Source of the DNA: Buddleja alternifolia
Lineage: Eukaryota > Streptophyta > Magnoliopsida > Lamiales > Scrophulariaceae
NCBI GenBank assembly: GCA_019426215.1
Contig: CM033392.1
Location: forward strand, 34,144,814-34,208,813
Direction of reading: 5' to 3'
Length of the DNA stretch: 64,000 bases
The stretch's first letter is position 1, and every line of letters begins with the position of its first letter. The notes beneath the pieces are model-generated. The model had not been told where the DNA came from and did no database searches. It saw only the letters and a list, made by a program, of their open reading frames with translations. Of the stretch, positions 1-12,031 are shown in pieces. A program made the position numbers and the translations under genes.

Positions 1-894
1 CATGAGTTGTTTTAGGAATCGAGATAAAATAGTTAAAAGTTGATAAAGTCTAAAGGCCCATGAATGTTTAATAGGTTTAATCTATGCCTTTTGTGATGAC
101 CCATTGGCTCGGGCCCTCTAGTAAAAGTTCATGATCAAGTGATGAATTTATTTATTCATTTATTTAAATTCTATGTTTATTTATATTGAAAGGCATGAAT
201 ATTAGTAATATTTCTATGCATGATCAATATAGAATAAAGCGCTATATAAATTGAATAATGTGCAAAGTGAGACCAAAATATTTTGACGAATTAAATTCTC
301 CCAAATAAATTATACCGAGTTAGAAAAGGATGTTTGACATCCTCACCCTCCACTAAGCTTTCTAAAATTAGAATTACTATAAATGTGTAATGCTTACCAA
401 TTATGGGGGTTATACATTTAGAAATAATTTGAAATTTTATAAAGTATATGCAAATGCTTTAATCGAAACATATTTCACTCCAGAAACCGGTTCGGTTGCA
501 AGGTGAAATTCAAATGCTAGATTATAGGAGTTAGTGGGATAAACTCGGGTAGTTCACGAACCTAGAAATCGAATGGGTTGCGGTTTGGTGAACTATGGGG
601 AAACGTATTGAAATATTTATTGAATAAATTGATATTAGATATCACTTCAAATAATTAATGGGCCAGAAACCGGTTAGGTTGCAACCTATTTAATTAATTA
701 AGGACCTCAATACCTGCTGTGGAATTGATGCCAATGATGATTCCCGATTTTCACATAGGAGTGTGGGATTCAAAAAATGCAGTGGGAGTCAAGATAAATT
801 TTAAGTCTTTAATTTTTCTTGGTTAAGTCAAAACAAGTAATCTAATAAATCTGGTTTATTTTTGCAGTTATTTTTTCATTTATCTCTCTCAAAT
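1..894 (+). other. Untranslated leader of Copia copy A
   Basis: Between the (off-window) primer site and the gag ATG at 895. No coding signal is seen. It matches, inverted, 56567-57463 in copy B. It ends in a pyrimidine-rich stretch followed by TTTGCAG (861-867), which looks like a plant 3' splice site just before gag. Confidence 0.6.
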
Positions 895-3800
895 ATGACA
901 AACCCACTTATGAAATTACTCGAAAGAAATGTTCTGACTAGTCCCAATTATATACAATGGCTCGCGATCTTAAGGAATGTCCCGAGTGAAGAGTCGATTA
1001 AATATGTGTTGAAAACAAATCGTCCTGTAATTCCTGAGAGGAATGAGGATGAAGAGGTTCAACTGGCTCACTTTAATTGGACTTGTGACAATTGTAAAGC
1101 TAGAGGATACATTCTTTGCTTAATGTGTAGTGAGCTGCAAAGTTCACATGACACAATGAGCAATGCAAGTGACATAATTCTTCACCTGGAAGAAATGTTT
1201 GGAGAGCACGGTAGGACCGTAAGATATTTTATATCAAAAGAACTCTTCAGAGCGAGGATGAGAGAGGAAGAGAATGTGGGAGACCATGTTCTCACGATGA
1301 TGACCCTAATGGAAAGACTTCAGTCAATGCATTTCTATATGGATATTCATCTTCAAGTTGATCTCATCTTACAATCGCTCCCTGACTCCTTCTACTACTT
1401 GGTCATGAACTTTGATATCAATGATATCGATTGTTCATTAGCTGGGCTGACTAAGAAACATGAAATCGAACAAGCTCGTATTAGGACGAACAAGAAGAGG
1501 GATTCTTCTATCTATTTAACGAATGATACATTTGATGATCAACGTGATGGAAAGAGGAAAAGGCAAAAGAAAGTACCCATAAGAACTTCAAAGAAGTTAG
1601 GACATGGCCGTAAGAGCAAAGGAGCTAAGAAAACGGATAGATGTCTCGAGTGCAGTGAGCTTGGCCACCGGAAGAGAAACTGTCCCAAATTAGGCAAAGG
1701 CGCAGAAGGTATGGAACTATTAGTTTTTGAAACTAACTGTTCTATGACCGTATTTTCTACTTCGTGGATTATGGACTCAGGGGCTAGTGCCCATATTTGT
1801 TGTTTGGATCAGGATCTACAGAGAAGTAGAAAGCTGGGCCGAGAAGAAGTGATGATCAAAGTAGGCAGGGGGGAAAGCGTCGCAGCTACTAGGATCAGAT
1901 CTACTTCTCTTTATTTGAATTCTGGACATTTACTGTTTTTAGATAATGTTTTGGTTTTGTCCAAGGGGCTTAAGAACATTGTGTCTATTCCTATCTTAGT
2001 TAAGATTGGATATACATTTCGTTTTTCTAAATTAAATTGCGACATTTATTATGGAAATAAATTAGTTGGCAATGTATGTTTAGTTAATGGTTTGTATTAT
2101 TTAAATGTCCGTAATTCATCTGATGTTAATTTTGTAACACGTAAACGTGGTAGGCTAGAAACTAATTTAAGACTCAAGTGGCATCTTAGACTAGGCCATG
2201 CCGAAGAGCACAAGATCCACAAAATGGAAAAAGACGGGCTTTTAAGCTCACTAGGGTCGGACCCTATTCCTACATGTGAATCATGTCTCTTAGGTAAGAT
2301 GGCTAGATCCCCCTTCACAGGGACTTTTGAAAGGGCTACGCAAGTCTTAGGATTAGTGCATACCGACGTTTGCGGACCATTTGGAGAAATGGCTCGTGAG
2401 GTTTCTACTACTTCATCACTTTAACTGATGACCATTCAAGAGTTGGTCTAGTGTATCTGATGAAGCAAAAGTCTGAATCCTTTGAAAGATTCAAAGGGTT
2501 CAAGGCCTTAGTAGAAAATCAAACTGGGCAAAATATAAAAACTCTACGATCGGATCGTGGAGGAGAATATATGAGTGCCGAGTTTGATGAATCCCTAAGA
2601 CAACAAGGGATAATGTTACAACTAACACCACCAGCAATTCCTCAACTGAATGGAGTAGCCGAGCGAAGGAATCGAACACTGTTGGACATGGTTCGTTCCA
2701 TGCTTAGTTGCACTGATTTACCCATTTTGTTGTGGGGATACACGCTCCTTACTGCTGCTCATGTTTTGAACAGATGTTCCTCCAAATCCATTACTAAAAC
2801 TCCGCATGAGATGTGGAATAATAGGAAATCGAGTCTTAATCATATTAAGATTTGGGGATGCCCCGCTTATGTCAAGAAGACTAAAGTGGAGAAATTGGAG
2901 GCAAGATCCCTAATGGGACGTTTCATTGGTTATCCTGAAGATTCCATGAGATTCTTCTTTTACCTGCAAGATGATAAAAAAATCATCATGGCCCTACAAA
3001 CTCACTTCCTTGAAGATGAGTTCATCTTGGAAGGGGGCAAAGGTAGGAAAATTCTTCTAGAAGAACAAAATGAAACTCCCTCAAATACTTCTGTTCAAGA
3101 ACTGAGGCCTGAACCCATAGTAGCACAATCACCACGTAGATCTGGTAGAATACCGCATGAACCTGAGAGGTATGGGTATCTACTGCAGGGGGAGCGAGAG
3201 CTTCACACTGTAGTACAAGAAGGTCATGAAGATGATCCTTGTACCTATGATCAAGCGATGGTGGATGTCGACGCTTCAAGATGGCGAGAAGCCATGGAAA
3301 CAAAAATGGACTCTATGTAATCGAACCATGTCTGGACTTTGGTAGATCATCCTAAAGGTATAAAACCTATAGGATGTAAGTGGATTTACAAAAGAAAGAT
3401 AGGTAGCGATGGCAAGGTTGACACATTTAAAGTCAGGCTCGTAGCGAATGGGTATAGTCAAAAAGAAGGAATTGACTATCAAGAAACCTTTTCGCCCCGT
3501 GGCTATGATAAAGTTCATAAGAATTCTGTTATCCATAGCTGCATACGTAGATTATGAGATATGGAAAATGGATGTCAAAACGACCTTTCTAAATGGATTC
3601 CTCAAGGAGGATATCTATATGGAACAACCAAAAGATTTTGTGTCCGAGTCCGATATCCATAAATTATGTAAACTTGAGAGGTCCATTTACGGTCGCAAGC
3701 AAGCGTCTAGAAGTTGGAATCTCCATTTTGATGAAGAGGTTAAGGGATATGGCTTCATCAAGAATGTAGATGAACCATGTGTCTACAAGAAGACTAGTGG

Positions 3801-4811
3801 GAGCAAACTCTTGTTCTTAGTACTATATGTGGATGACATTCTACTTATAGGAAATGACGTAGGAATGCTCACCACCTTCAAGAAATGGCTTTCGAGTACG
3901 TTTTCAATGAAAGACTTGGGAGAAGCCACATACATTCTAGGAATTCCCATCAACAGGGATAGAACGAATAGAATGATAGGCCTCTCTCAAACCCTTTACA
4001 TAGAAAATGTCCTAAAGAGGTTTAGGATGGACAACTCTAAGAAAGGGTTTCTTCCCATGAGGCATGGAGTACACTTATCTAAGTCTATGTGTCCTCAAAG
4101 TGAGGAAGATAGACAAGAGATGAGTAATGTACCCTATGCTTTTGCAGTTGGTAGCCTGATGTATGCAATGCTGTGTACTAGACCCGACATTGCCTATGCT
4201 GTGAGCGTGGTGAGTCAATTTCAGGCAAACTCGGGAAAGAAACATTGGATAGCTGTGAAGAATATCCTAAAGTATCTAAACAGAACTAAGGATATGATTC
4301 TCACCTATGGAGGTAGAGACCTGAAGATGGAAGGTTATTCTGATTCAGACCTTTAGTCTGATGTTGATGACCGAAAATCCACTTCAGGGTTTGGTTTTAC
4401 TCTCAATGGTGGAGCGGTGACTTGGAAGAGCTCCAAGCAAAGCACAACCGCTGATTCCACCACTGAAGCAGAGTATATAATAGCCTCAGAGCAGCGAAAG
4501 AATCTGTTTGGATGAGGAAGTTTCTTGGAGAACTTGGAACGGTCCCTAGTGCACAGCTCCCGTTGCCACTTTATTGTGATAACAATGGAGCAATAGCGCA
4601 AGCCAACGAACTGATGTATCATAACAAGTCCAAACATATTAAGAGAAGATTTCACATCATCAGGGAGATCGTTGGCAGATGAGAGATAGCAGTGCAGAAA
4701 ATAGCCTCAGCTGACAATATAGCTGACCCGTTCACCAGACCACTACCTTAGGCTCTTTTGGACCGACACCTGGAAATGATGGGTATTAGATACCACAATG
4801 AGTGGCATTGA
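895..4811 (+). pseudogene. Copia gag-pol polyprotein, copy A, degenerate
   Basis: The likely start is the ATG at 895 (gag MTNPLMKLLERN). The first frame, to 2424, covers the gag UBN2-like region, a CCHC zinc knuckle (CLECSELGHRKRNC, about 1642-1683), the protease motif DSGASAHIC (about 1770) and the GAG-pre-integrase zinc region (about 2170-2300). Integrase with RSDRGGEY and the QLNGVAERRNR block follows at 2451-2900; reverse transcriptase with YVDDILL is near 3826; RNase H ends at 4811. Breaks relative to copy B: a one-base loss near 2398, a CAA-to-TAA stop at 3318-3320, a frameshift near 3497, a CAG-to-TAG stop at 4354-4356, and more stops in RNase H (4679, 4750). The product would have been a virus-like particle protein plus replication enzymes. 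It is not translatable as one protein. Confidence 0.9.
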
Positions 4812-4812
4812 G

Positions 4813-4826
4813 TGCAAGTGGGAGAT
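4813..4826 (+). other. Polypurine tract of Copia copy A
   Basis: TGCAAGTGGGAGAT lies immediately upstream of the LTR start and downstream of the RNase H stop. It is the expected plus-strand priming site in reverse transcription. The inverted equivalent in copy B starts at 52748. Confidence 0.8.
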
Positions 4827-6603
4827 TGTTAGGATTATGCCCTCAGATGCCATAGAGGATAGAATGTATAGGGCATATATCTTGTATTGAACTTAAACTC
4901 TTCTTAAATAAAAGGCATTATTGAGTTTTCACTTAATTCTTATCTGCATTTATAAGTTGTGCAAAACATTTTGTCCATGTTTTCACTGCGATCCCTCTAC
5001 TTCCTATGGGATAGGAAGATTGACACTAGAGAGATCGATCTTGATTGCTAAAATAAGTTCGCAAGTAATATAAAGTCTCCAATGGACAAATAAAGACTTC
5101 GAATACTTGTACAATCTTAGCTCCGACATGGGAGTGCCTGTCTGGTATCATGGGATGATAAGAGATTAAGATTGTAGACACGTCAGTGGAATTGATATGT
5201 TCGAACACGACTCGCATCGGTTCTGTCATATGGGTTTTCACTCTGTGACTGTCAATGACGGAACTGATTATGCGTAATAGGTATATGTGAACCTTTGACG
5301 TGAAGTATCAGGTTGAAGATGCACTTGTGACGTCAAGTCTTTCACTAGAGTAGTTAGACCCAATTCACCCTTTGGTGGGGTCAACCTCGAAATGCGGACT
5401 TGATGGGCAAGTGGTAATCTTAGCAGATATCTAATATGGGATTTGTTGTCTCATAAGTGAATGAGTATGTACCCTATGTAATTATAGATAAATAGAGATC
5501 AAAGTCTTTGGCCAAAGCAGACGATTGTGCTTGGCACTAAATCGATCTCAATGATCTCGTATATATTATGATTTATACATATGGTCAAGTCCAGTGAGTT
5601 TGACATAACCATGACTCTCACTTGATCGGGAAACGTGAACAAAGGGTTTATACATATACAGTATTCACGATTGGAAGATTTCAGAATGATCCTATCATTC
5701 GTTTTTGTTTGGGTTACGAAGTGGGCCACGTGACTGGCTAGGTGTTACCCACTTCTTTTGGTTTCCTCTCATTGCCAAACGAAACGAATCTAAAGAGTTG
5801 CGCTAAAGGATTGACAAAGAAATATGAAGAAAATAGAATTTCTATTATTTCTTCTAGGAGTTTTAATTTATTGGATAAATTAAATAATTAATTATTCATT
5901 AGATAAAATAATTAATTTTAATGATAAGATTAATTATTAATTAATTTCCTTGTGAAATATGTTAATGAATTAATTTATCTAATTAATTTGGTTGTTTAAT
6001 TAATTAATTTATTTATTGGATACAACAAATTATTAATTGAAATAAGAAATTAATTAAACAAAACAAATCCCAGGGCTAAATAAGGAGTCCAATTGGACGC
6101 CTACTAGGCCTCAATGTGGCGTCTTTGAGAGGCCACATATTAGGGCTCTTTTGTTTTGACTTGTTCAATAAGTCATGAGGTATATAAGGACTCTTTGACT
6201 TTGAACAAGTAAGAAGAAGAATACACAACTCTCATAACTCTCAAAAGAAAGAAAAATATTCCTCCCCTCCTCTATACCTAGCCGTCGACCATAGAGAAAG
6301 AAGAAAGGGGATTTTTCGTTTGTTGATCCGTGCGTGACGATTTAGACACGACCTATTTTTGTTGTTTGGATCAAGTTCAAGTTTGAAGAATCAAACCAAA
6401 GGATTGAAGATTTGGAAGCTTCAATATTTCGAGTTTGGAGAAGATGAAGGTTTTCTCCATCATCATATTCATATTAACGAGTAAATTTTATTCGTTATAC
6501 GCTTTTAGATTCAATTATGCGAATTAGATTACCAATTGGGTTTTCGATTTAATTTATGAAATCCCTTCCGCTGCGTTTATGCTTTTTCGAACGAAACCCA
6601 ACA
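4827..6603 (+). repeat. 3' LTR of Copia copy A (1777 bp)
   Basis: Starts TGTTAGG and ends CCCAACA, a short terminal inverted repeat. Homologous, in reverse, to the copy B LTRs at 51265-52747 and 58648-63590, and to stubs at 7246-7494 and 13590-13828. AT-rich TTAATTAATT stretches occupy about 5860-6060. A TATA-type promoter sits near 6180. Confidence 0.92.
6179..6188 (+). promoter_or_regulatory. TATA box of the Copia LTR
   Basis: GTATATAAGG is followed about 60 bp later by a CT-rich leader. It is conserved in both copy B LTRs (reverse strand, near 51685 and 59220). It is the likely U3 promoter for the retrotransposon RNA. Confidence 0.55.
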
Positions 6604-7026
6604 TATGAATGCAGCAATGTGTGGTGAAAAGATAGAAAATGAAGCTAAGGCAGGGAATAATAGCGTTGGGGGTGGAATAAGACACATTTTCACTTACAAA
6701 AATGCAGAACAATTATTGAAGAACAATTGTTGAAGACATGGCGTCGTTTTGGCATTAAAAGGAGGGGCCAGCCGAAGACCAATGGAGACGCACCAGTTGG
6801 CTTAAGAGTTTGTTAGGCAGTTAGGGTTAATCAACACAGTTAGACTAATCTTACCATAAATAGAGGGTTGTTAGGGTTAATAACCATTCTGGAAATTGTA
6901 TTCGACTTGTAATCCCTCTCTCTCTCTTTCTCTCTCTCTCTCTCTTATCCCTCTGTATTACTCAATTTGTACGAATAATTCCATTAATCTCAATACAGAA
7001 CATCAGATTCACTTTGAATCTTAGCA
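6604..7026 (+). repeat. Chromovirus-type Gypsy LTR, copy 1, 5' tip cut by Copia A
   Basis: Begins inside the motif TGTTATGAATGCAGC and ends TTTGAATCTTAGCA, followed by TGGGCACCAGAGCAG, a probable primer site. It carries a CT microsatellite (about 6914-6945) and a TATA-like CATAAATAG near 6855. The same LTR occurs at 12969-13370 and as a stub at 51177-51264, where it follows a Gypsy pol with a chromodomain remnant; this identifies the family. Confidence 0.8.
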
Positions 7027-7245
7027 TGGGCACCAGAGCAGCCGATTCAAATCCATGTTTCCGCGAACAAATCCATCGAATATCGCCATTGAAGAAGGAC
7101 GATGAAAGCTCGAGCTGAAATCGAGGTGGAAAACACCACGCGACTGGATGTGGTCGAGCAGCATATAATCGAGCTCACACTAAACCAGAAGGAGATGATT
7201 CACAGCTGGAGAATAATAGACAAATGGAGCTTGTCATGATGAAAT
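7027..7245 (+). pseudogene. Gypsy leader and gag N-terminus remnant, copy 1
   Basis: Directly after the LTR and primer site. An ATG at 7102 opens a short frame (MKARAEIEVENTTRLDVVEQ), resembling the coiled N-terminus of chromovirus gag. It is cut at 7246, where a Copia LTR stub begins. The same stretch, with more changes, is at 13371-13589. Confidence 0.55.
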
Positions 7246-7494
7246 TGTTAGGATTATGCCTTAGATGCCATAGAGGATAGAATGATAGGGCATCTATCAA
7301 GTAATTAACTTATTTCGACATTATTAATAAAGGCATTATTTAGTTTTCACTTAAATCTTATCTGCATCTATAAGTAGTGTAAAACGTTTTGTCCATGTTT
7401 TAAGCGTGATCCCTCTACTTCCTATGGGATAGGAAGAGTGGCACTAGAGAGATCGATCTTGATTACTAAAACAAGTTCGCAAGTTGTTGGTCCC
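7246..7494 (+). repeat. Copia LTR stub (first ~250 bp), copy 1
   Basis: Begins TGTTAGGATTATGCC and matches the start of the A and B LTRs, including the conserved TCCTATGGGATAGGAAG block. It stops at the junction with the Sirevirus LTR at 7495. The same truncated piece with the same two junctions occurs at 13590-13828. Confidence 0.85.
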
Positions 7495-8902
7495 AAGTGG
7501 CATATGAAAGGGTCGGGAAGGGGGGGGGGATTGAATAGACCCTGAACTTCTTTTTGAATTTTAAGACTTGTTTTTGTAGAGTTAACTTAGACACTAGTTT
7601 TAAGTACTTCATCAAAATGGATCAGGTGCTCAGCACTTATATCAGGGTTAGCATAGCGGAAGACTTGTACAAGTCTATTTGTTTAGACAGATTAAACGCT
7701 TAGAAAGGATTTAGTTACTTTGAGAGATTTGATAATGTATGCTTTAAAATAATGTATGATGAGATAAAGAAAGCAATAAAACAGTAAGTAAATAAGACAC
7801 GAAAATTTGTGAGGTTCATTGGGTTTATGTAATCCCAGCTACGTCCTTCTACTCCTTTGTACATAAGAGGAATCCACTAAAATGATTCATCAAGTTTCGC
7901 AAAGACAACTTCAACATAATAGCAAATATATGAAGACTTGTTCTCGAGTTCCCTGGTCACAAAGATTTCAACTCGGCTAAGATCTACTTCTGACAATACT
8001 TTTTCCACACAGAAATAATGCTTTGTCTATCAACAACTTCGTCACTTTGATTGAAGAGGTTGATGGGTTTTTATCATGGTTTGTTTGATTTGGAAAGTTC
8101 AAACACTTTTGGAATATCTCTTTAAAAAGGATGATTCTTCTTATGAAGATGTAAGAGATATTGGTTTGGCTGTAGAGATGTATAAGCTCAAAGAAGTTTT
8201 GGCTATAGAGATTTTGAGCTTTTAGGATGTATATAGATTTCAACAGCGTAAGTGAATAATTCTCGATATTTAGGGTTGAGCTGTGAGTATGTATTTATAG
8301 ACTTTTCTTGGGATTTGTCAGTTGGACACATGCAGGAGCGTGTACAACAAGAGGCACGTAAAACAATCATTTTCTGACATCTCTGAAAATTTTGCTACAC
8401 AGAGTGGGTAGCAGACCTACTTTGAGTTGACAGCTAATGGGAAACAGCCAATGGGAAAAGCTTATCCGTACCAACAATAGTCCTTATCACATTTAATGAT
8501 CTTATTAAGCATTTAATGCATTTGAATTTATTTCCCTTTGGAAATAAATGTCCGTTGATGATTGCCTTTAATAGCTTATTGACTTCGGATTAAATTCCGG
8601 TGAAGACAGGCGCTTTTGGCGTTTATCGTTCTGAATTGATTCTCAAGCACTTTGACAGCCACTTAAAGAATCCTTCATCTTCAAACTCTTCAGACGCTGA
8701 TCTTCGATTTCACTTTCTATCATAGCTGAAGCGCTAGATACTTGTCTAAAACCATAAAGATAAAAGCCTAAACTAAAATTACAACTCGATAAATTTAAAC
8801 GCTTATACTTATTCTAGTAAAGGTAAACTTACATATCTTTTGGGCTCTAACATAAAACCTATCTTGTCATCATCAAACCTTCTAACATGAAATTTCTTAA
8901 CA
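7495..8902 (-). repeat. 3' LTR of Sirevirus copy D (1408 bp)
   Basis: Read on the minus strand it starts TGTTAAGAAATTTCATG and ends GGGACCAACA, with a poly-C tract just before TCTAGACCC-like sequence, as in copy C and the solo LTR at 60612-62154. A minus-strand CTATAAATAC near 8290-8300 is a probable TATA box. LTR termini and position next to a polypurine tract support the boundaries. Confidence 0.85.
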
Positions 8903-8916
8903 ATTCCCCCCTTTTT
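8903..8916 (-). other. Polypurine tract of Sirevirus copy D
   Basis: On the minus strand AAAAAGGGGGGAAT lies immediately before the LTR start, the standard plus-strand primer position. Confidence 0.8.
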
Positions 8917-9065
8917 GACGATGTCAAGACCTTAACCCTTTTATAGTCCAAGAGCTAGAGAATCACCAAAGACAAAATAAAGTTAGCGTTTAAAAGTTAG
9001 AGGTTAGCTATAAGTTAGAATATAGCTAAAACGAGATGTTTCAGCAAACTCATTCATTGAATATT

Positions 9066-9850
9066 TCATTGAGTACATGAGTCAAATAGAAACATAAAAA
9101 CATGATGCGCTAAAAAAAATAGAACAATAAAGCTTTTAGCGCTGTCTCTTGAATGAGGAAGATTGAGGTTTCTTTGATCTGGTTTCTTCTCTTGCATGAA
9201 GAGCATCTCCGCAAGCTTCCATAACTCGTTGTTCGCTTCCCTCGTCTTTTTGAGAGTGCTGTTTGAAAATTGTACATGTCCCATTCTTTCAGCCAACTCC
9301 TCAAAATTGTGAAGGCGCTTGTGCCAAATTACATTGTCGATTCCTAGTTTATAGAAAAGTTCTTCAAAAATCTCATAAGTTCTTGTGACTGGAGCTCGAT
9401 TTGGATGGATGTTAATAGGCACATAAGTGGCAAACGGCGGAATTCCTTAGTCTTCAAGTAGCTCAACTGAGAAGTCTGGAATTGGTTAACCTATATAGAA
9501 GCGAGGTTTATGCTTTTTCAGGACAGCCTGTTGGATTGATTGAATCGCATTTTGCAGGTCTTCCCAGCGCTTGTCATCAGAACTTTCCAAGCTCTTCGAC
9601 TTACCCTTTTCCCCCTTCTTGACATCAACATCAAGAGGTGCTTTGGATGAGCAAATCTCGAAATGGTCTTTGCGAAGAAGCTTGACTTCATCTATCAGAA
9701 GTTACTTGAGCAACAATACTCTCAACTTCTGAGTTGGAAAGATTGTGACAATCAGCGTCTGCAGTTGCATTCTCGGTTAGCTACCGATTGACGCTATCAG
9801 AAAGATCTTTTACAAGTGGGGTGATCTGTTTCATAATATTAACAATGTAT
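9066..9850 (-). pseudogene. C-terminal part of Sirevirus ORF3 (env-like position), copy D
   Basis: Lies between the truncated upstream region and the 3' polypurine tract, where Sireviruses carry an extra ORF after pol. An open stretch at 9422-9066 encodes a charged, probably helical protein end (e.g. NNELWKLAEMLFMQEKKPDQ). Farther upstream (9423-9850) the frame contains stops. No enzymatic motif is visible. The function of this ORF in the family is not established; the name env-like refers only to its position. Confidence 0.5.
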
Positions 9851-11200
9851 TGACACGCTAGAAGCTAACGTGCTTTGGTAGCAACTATACTAGTCGTGTA
9901 GTAATAAAAATGGACAAAATAAGTCCGGGTTGTCGAACCATGGAGACTTGGATTTTTAGCTTATGATTTTCGAATAAACGTAAAGACAAATTAACGGAAA
10001 TTAAGAGTAAAACAAGTAAGCAAACAAAGTACAAAAGAAATAAGAACAAGCAACGGATTGAAACTCAAGTGTGAGAGATAGACTAAGGCACATGCAAAAC
10101 TTGATTTGATCCTTATTCGCTCAAAGACTCTTGTTGAATTATTAGACCTAGTTGCTATGGTGAAAACTCCTAAGGTAAAGAATACTCGATGTCTCGCAAT
10201 ATACTCCTACACTTAAGCGGTGGTTTCCTAAGTATGTCTACCCGGAAATCTAACCTCTAAGCATGCATTAAGGAACGAGAGTTTACTCGATTACAATCGA
10301 ACGACTTCACCCGGGAGTCTTTACCTATGTCTAGGGCAACTCCTATTTGATCGGTGATGCTATGAATTTCTTGCACCCTAACTTAACTCTTTCTCAAGAT
10401 ACTAAGCTAGGCAATTGATAAAACATATGGTGATCAATCACATGTAAGGAGTATAAGCACAAATTCATAACACATAGCAACAAAGGAATTAATTCACAAT
10501 TATCAATAATTCGAATAAATCACAAATCAATTCTTACAAGGCCCTAGCCATATGAATTTAGCCCATAACTATCAACATAGAAGAATTCAACATGTTCTTA
10601 TACATAAATGTAAACATCAAATGCAATGAACAATGAAAGAAATTCCCTATAAGGTTGAATGGCAATAGATCTTTTGATGTAGCTTCAATCCTTGGCTCTT
10701 ATCCTCTTCTTGCTCTTCAAGATCAGTCATAATGGCCCAAAACCCCAGAAAATGCTCCCAATTCCCAAGATTCCCAACCCCACAAAATGAATTGAAAAAT
10801 CCTATTTATAGTTTCAAAATTCTGTTATCGCGGCGCCTAGGCGCCGCCTATGTGGCGTGTCTTTCTTGGGGAAAAAGTTCCGGGGCGCCCAGGCGCTCGA
10901 TATGTGGCGCCTAGGCATGGCGGTTCAAGCGCCTAGGCGCGGAAGTGCGAAGCTTTGATTGTTGTTTGCTGGGTCGCGCCTGGGCGCGAGAAAAATGACG
11001 CCTAGGCGCCTCAGTGCGAAGCCTTGAGCAGCGTTGGGTAAATGAGTCGTCTTTTTGCCCTTTTCTTCGTCCATCGTCGCTTACTACCTGAAAGCACTTT
11101 ACACACATATTAAACGCATGAGTGACACGAAATAAACGCTATATGGGCCTGAATTGTCATTAAAAGGACCTAAAAACTTATGTAAAAACGACTCCTATCA
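9851..11200 (-). mobile_element. Solo Athila-type Gypsy LTR (1350 bp), TSD TGTAT
   Basis: Read on the minus strand it starts TGATAGGAGTCGTTTTTAC and ends GCGTGTCA, matching the ends of the element G LTRs (31045-32719). It is flanked by the direct repeat TGTAT (9846-9850 and 11201-11205), so it is a genuine insertion later reduced to one LTR by recombination. It has clearly diverged from the G LTRs and is therefore older. It carries several GGCGCCTAGGCGCC-type palindromes (about 10830-11010). Confidence 0.92.
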
Positions 11201-11230
11201 TGTATACATTGGAAACATTTTGTATATCAT

Positions 11231-11989
11231 TTAGTCTAGTCTTTCCGACTTGATTGAGAATCGAACCGCTTGTTTCTTGTAGGCGTGAACAAGAACCTTA
11301 GATGTCATTGAAAGAGTTCTTAACGGTTGACTTGAAGTAATATTCCAGGTCACTAAGCTCTTATTGGGCATATCTTGAAATACTCGAAGAGATTTGTTTA
11401 AACATCCATGCTTCCTGTACAATCCCAATAATGTAGTTCGAGTAGAAGCCTCTGCACAAAGTAACCTGTCCTTTTCAATTAATGCTTGCAACTGCATTCC
11501 TTCGTAGAAATCCAATGAATGACATGATAAGAAGCCGCCAAATGTGGTTTGGGTTAGCCGAAAACCAAATTTTCTCATTTCGGAGAACAGTCCCAAAGCC
11601 TGCTGAAAAGATCCATCTCTACTGTAAGAACTCATCATGGAATTATACGATACAACATTTCTTTGGGGCATTTCGTCGAATAGCTTGCGAGCCATGCAAA
11701 TGTCGCCGATGTAAGCATAGTTTGTGATGATATTATTGTGGAGGAAAAGGGGTTTTTGTGTAGGACATGAGGCTGGTGTAATGAGGAGTGCGTGGAAAGA
11801 TTTTGCATCGTTGAGTGAACAGATAATGGTGGGGTCATGGAGCAGATGGATGTGGCTTTGGGGGTTGATGTTTTGTCCATTGGAGTTGGAACTGACTGAG
11901 AAATGGAGCTTTTTGATAGTAGGAATCAGGTTATATGTGACGGTTGATTGATAAATGGTATCCACTAAGATTAATGCTAATTTTCTCAT
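11231..11989 (-). pseudogene. Pentatricopeptide repeat (PPR) protein gene, 3'-truncated
   Basis: The likely start is the ATG at 11989 (MRKLALILVDT), though the frame is open upstream. PPR motifs of the PLS type are visible: a block with ARKLFDEMPQRNVVSYNSMM, followed by FQQALGLFSEMRKFGFRLTQ, then a second unit ending SLRVFQDMPNKSLVTWN. Such proteins bind organellar RNA and normally have many more repeats plus E or DYW domains. The N-terminus, rich in basic and hydroxyl residues, could be an organelle-targeting peptide. After TWN (about 11340) the sequence switches to Sirevirus ORF3, so the final ~35 codons to the stop at 11231 are foreign. Neither the missing C-terminal part nor a second junction is in the window. 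Confidence 0.8.
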
Positions 11990-12031
11990 GCAGTAGCAGA
12001 GTAGAAGAAACTCATAAATAAATTTACGCAA

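Larger units (their letters stand above)
1..6603 (+). mobile_element. Ty1/Copia LTR retrotransposon copy A, 5' end outside window
   Basis: Internal region (1-4826) followed by a full 3' LTR (4827-6603). Domains run gag, zinc knuckle, protease, integrase, reverse transcriptase, RNase H, the Copia order. The purine-rich tract GTGGGAGAT ends directly before the LTR, which begins TGTTAGG and ends CCCAACA. Position 1 corresponds to about 57463 in the inverted copy B, so roughly 1.2 kb of leader and the 5' LTR lie off the left edge. The next base after the LTR (6604) continues a chromovirus-type LTR at its third or fourth base, so A inserted into that LTR. The coding region is broken in several places, so A is non-autonomous today. 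Confidence 0.9.
7495..11340 (-). mobile_element. Sirevirus-like Copia copy D, 5'-truncated, with nested solo LTR
   Basis: On the minus strand: ORF3 remnant (about 11340 down to 11201, then 9850-9066), polypurine tract (8903-8916), 3' LTR (8902-7495). No gag-pol remains. The internal part is interrupted by a solo Athila-type LTR at 9851-11200. The truncated end abuts a PPR gene at about 11340, with short sequence similarity at the joint. Homology to copy C (ORF3 near 25340) sets the family. Confidence 0.75.
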
